DNA from: Bacteroidales bacterium | GTDB lineage: Bacteria; Bacteroidota; Bacteroidia; Bacteroidales; UBA932 | Assembly: GCA_017620335.1 (NCBI GenBank) | Contig: JAFZQO010000006.1 | Span: forward strand, 62,001 to 126,000 | Direction of reading: 5' to 3' | DNA: 64,000 bases | In this document: piece after piece, positions 63,381 through 64,000 of the stretch | Layout of the letters: each line of letters opens with the position of its first letter | Numbering within the stretch: position 1 is the stretch's first letter | The notes under the pieces: generated by a model | The model's database searches: none | The model's input: the letters and a program-made list of their open reading frames with translations, nothing else | What the model was told of the DNA's origin: nothing | Program-made: the position numbers and the translations under genes

Positions 63381-64000
63381 ATGACTATGTTTTCGTTGCA
63401 CGCATTCAACATCTTCCTCATCGTGATGGCCGTCATAGCCGTCGTGGTATTCGTCTGCCTGTTCTTCGTGGACGCCGGCTACGGCAAGTTCTACCAGCCC
63501 AAGTGGGGTCCGTCCCTGGACAACCATCTGGGCTGGGTGCTCATGGAAGCACCGGTATTCATCGCGATGCTGCTGCTCTGGTGGTTCTCGGACCGCAGGG
63601 GAGACCCCGTGCGCCTGGTGTTCCTGCTGATATTCGAACTTCACTATTTCCACCGTTCTTTCATATTCCCTCTGCATATTCGCGGCCACAACAGGATGCC
63701 CATGAGCATAATCCTAATGGGCGCGCTCTTCAACACCCTCAATGCATTCATGCAGGGCGGGTGGATATTCTACCTGTCCCCGGCGGACATGTATCCGGCC
63801 TCATGGCTGGTCTGCCTGCCCTTCATTCTCGGCACCGCCTTCTTCTTCTTCGGCATGTCCGTCAACATAGGCTCCGATACGATAATCCGCAATCTCCGCA
63901 AACCGGGAGACACGGCGCATTACCTGCCCAAGGGCGGGATGTTCCGCTACGTGACGAGCGCCAACTATTTCGGGGAGTTCATCGAATGGGTGGGCTTCGC
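63381..64000 (+). CDS. Steroid 5-alpha-reductase-like membrane protein (truncated by window end)
   Basis: The first 206 codons are present and the gene runs off the window. Hydrophobic segments lie at about 8-30, 50-70, 80-95, 105-120, 135-160 and later. The segment RNLRKPGDTAHYLPKGGMFR (near 172-191) followed by YVTSANYFGEFIEWVGF is characteristic of the 3-oxo-5-alpha-steroid 4-dehydrogenase family. In gut Bacteroidales, such enzymes can reduce bile-acid or steroid intermediates; other members act on different lipids, so the substrate is open. It has its own promoter and is not part of the xylan pair. Confidence 0.82.
   Translation, partial: MTMFSLHAFNIFLIVMAVIAVVVFVCLFFVDAGYGKFYQPKWGPSLDNHLGWVLMEAPVFIAMLLLWWFSDRRGDPVRLVFLLIFELHYFHRSFIFPLHIRGHNRMPMSIILMGALFNTLNAFMQGGWIFYLSPADMYPASWLVCLPFILGTAFFFFGMSVNIGSDTIIRNLRKPGDTAHYLPKGGMFRYVTSANYFGEFIEWVGF

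Overview
The window is typical of a high-GC member of the Bacteroidales (Bacteroidota). The evidence is repeated promoters of the Bacteroidota form (-33 TTTG-like, -7 TAnnTTTG), a type III glutamine synthetase, a ThrA fusion enzyme beside ThrB and ThrC, HisIE and HisB fusions, meso-diaminopimelate dehydrogenase, class III ribonucleotide reductase with flavodiiron protein and rubredoxin (anaerobic life), and carbohydrate esterases with a GH115 glucuronidase. GC looks near 60% by eye, high for the order. A gut or rumen lineage is likely; the genus cannot be fixed from this sequence.

Layout. 1-667: a tRNA-Ala gene and a hairpin-rich intergenic region. 668-4077: an oxidoreductase, a DUF21/CBS membrane protein and a secreted esterase. 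4193-16045 (minus): a packed run proCB-proA-metF-metH, then thrA-thrB-thrC from its own promoter. 16203-27019 (plus): ilvD-ilvB-ilvN-ilvC-leuC-leuD-leuA-leuB-aminotransferase, a full branched-chain amino acid block. 27048-33924 (minus): a complete his operon hisG-D-C-B-H-A-F-IE, preceded by a leader peptide with three His codons and a terminator. 34126-42273: accessory genes (acyltransferase, MATE and DMT transporters, hydrolases, an isochorismatase-family enzyme, an orphan DNA methyltransferase, a TPR-like lipoprotein-or-secreted protein). 42591-45289: nrdD-nrdG. 45541-56347 (plus): glnN-ddh-gdhA-receiver/PPDK-like-guaA-glmS, genes that make or spend glutamine and glutamate. 56417-57754: a REP-associated-type transposase flanked by tandem ~52-bp palindromic repeats. 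57755-59256: divergent flavodiiron protein and rubredoxin. 59313-64000: a sialate-O-acetylesterase-like protein, GH115 and a truncated steroid 5-alpha-reductase-like gene.

The most notable items are: (1) a short Gln-rich leader ORF followed by an intrinsic terminator directly before glnN, which looks like glutamine-codon attenuation of glutamine synthetase; (2) the his leader attenuator; (3) a ProC-ProB fusion; (4) palindromic repeats inside the metH coding sequence that are read in different frames in successive copies; (5) the transposase with its repeat arrays, plus two unrelated arrays with nearly the same ~51-52 bp period elsewhere in the window. All of these come from reading the sequence; no database search or structure calculation was run.
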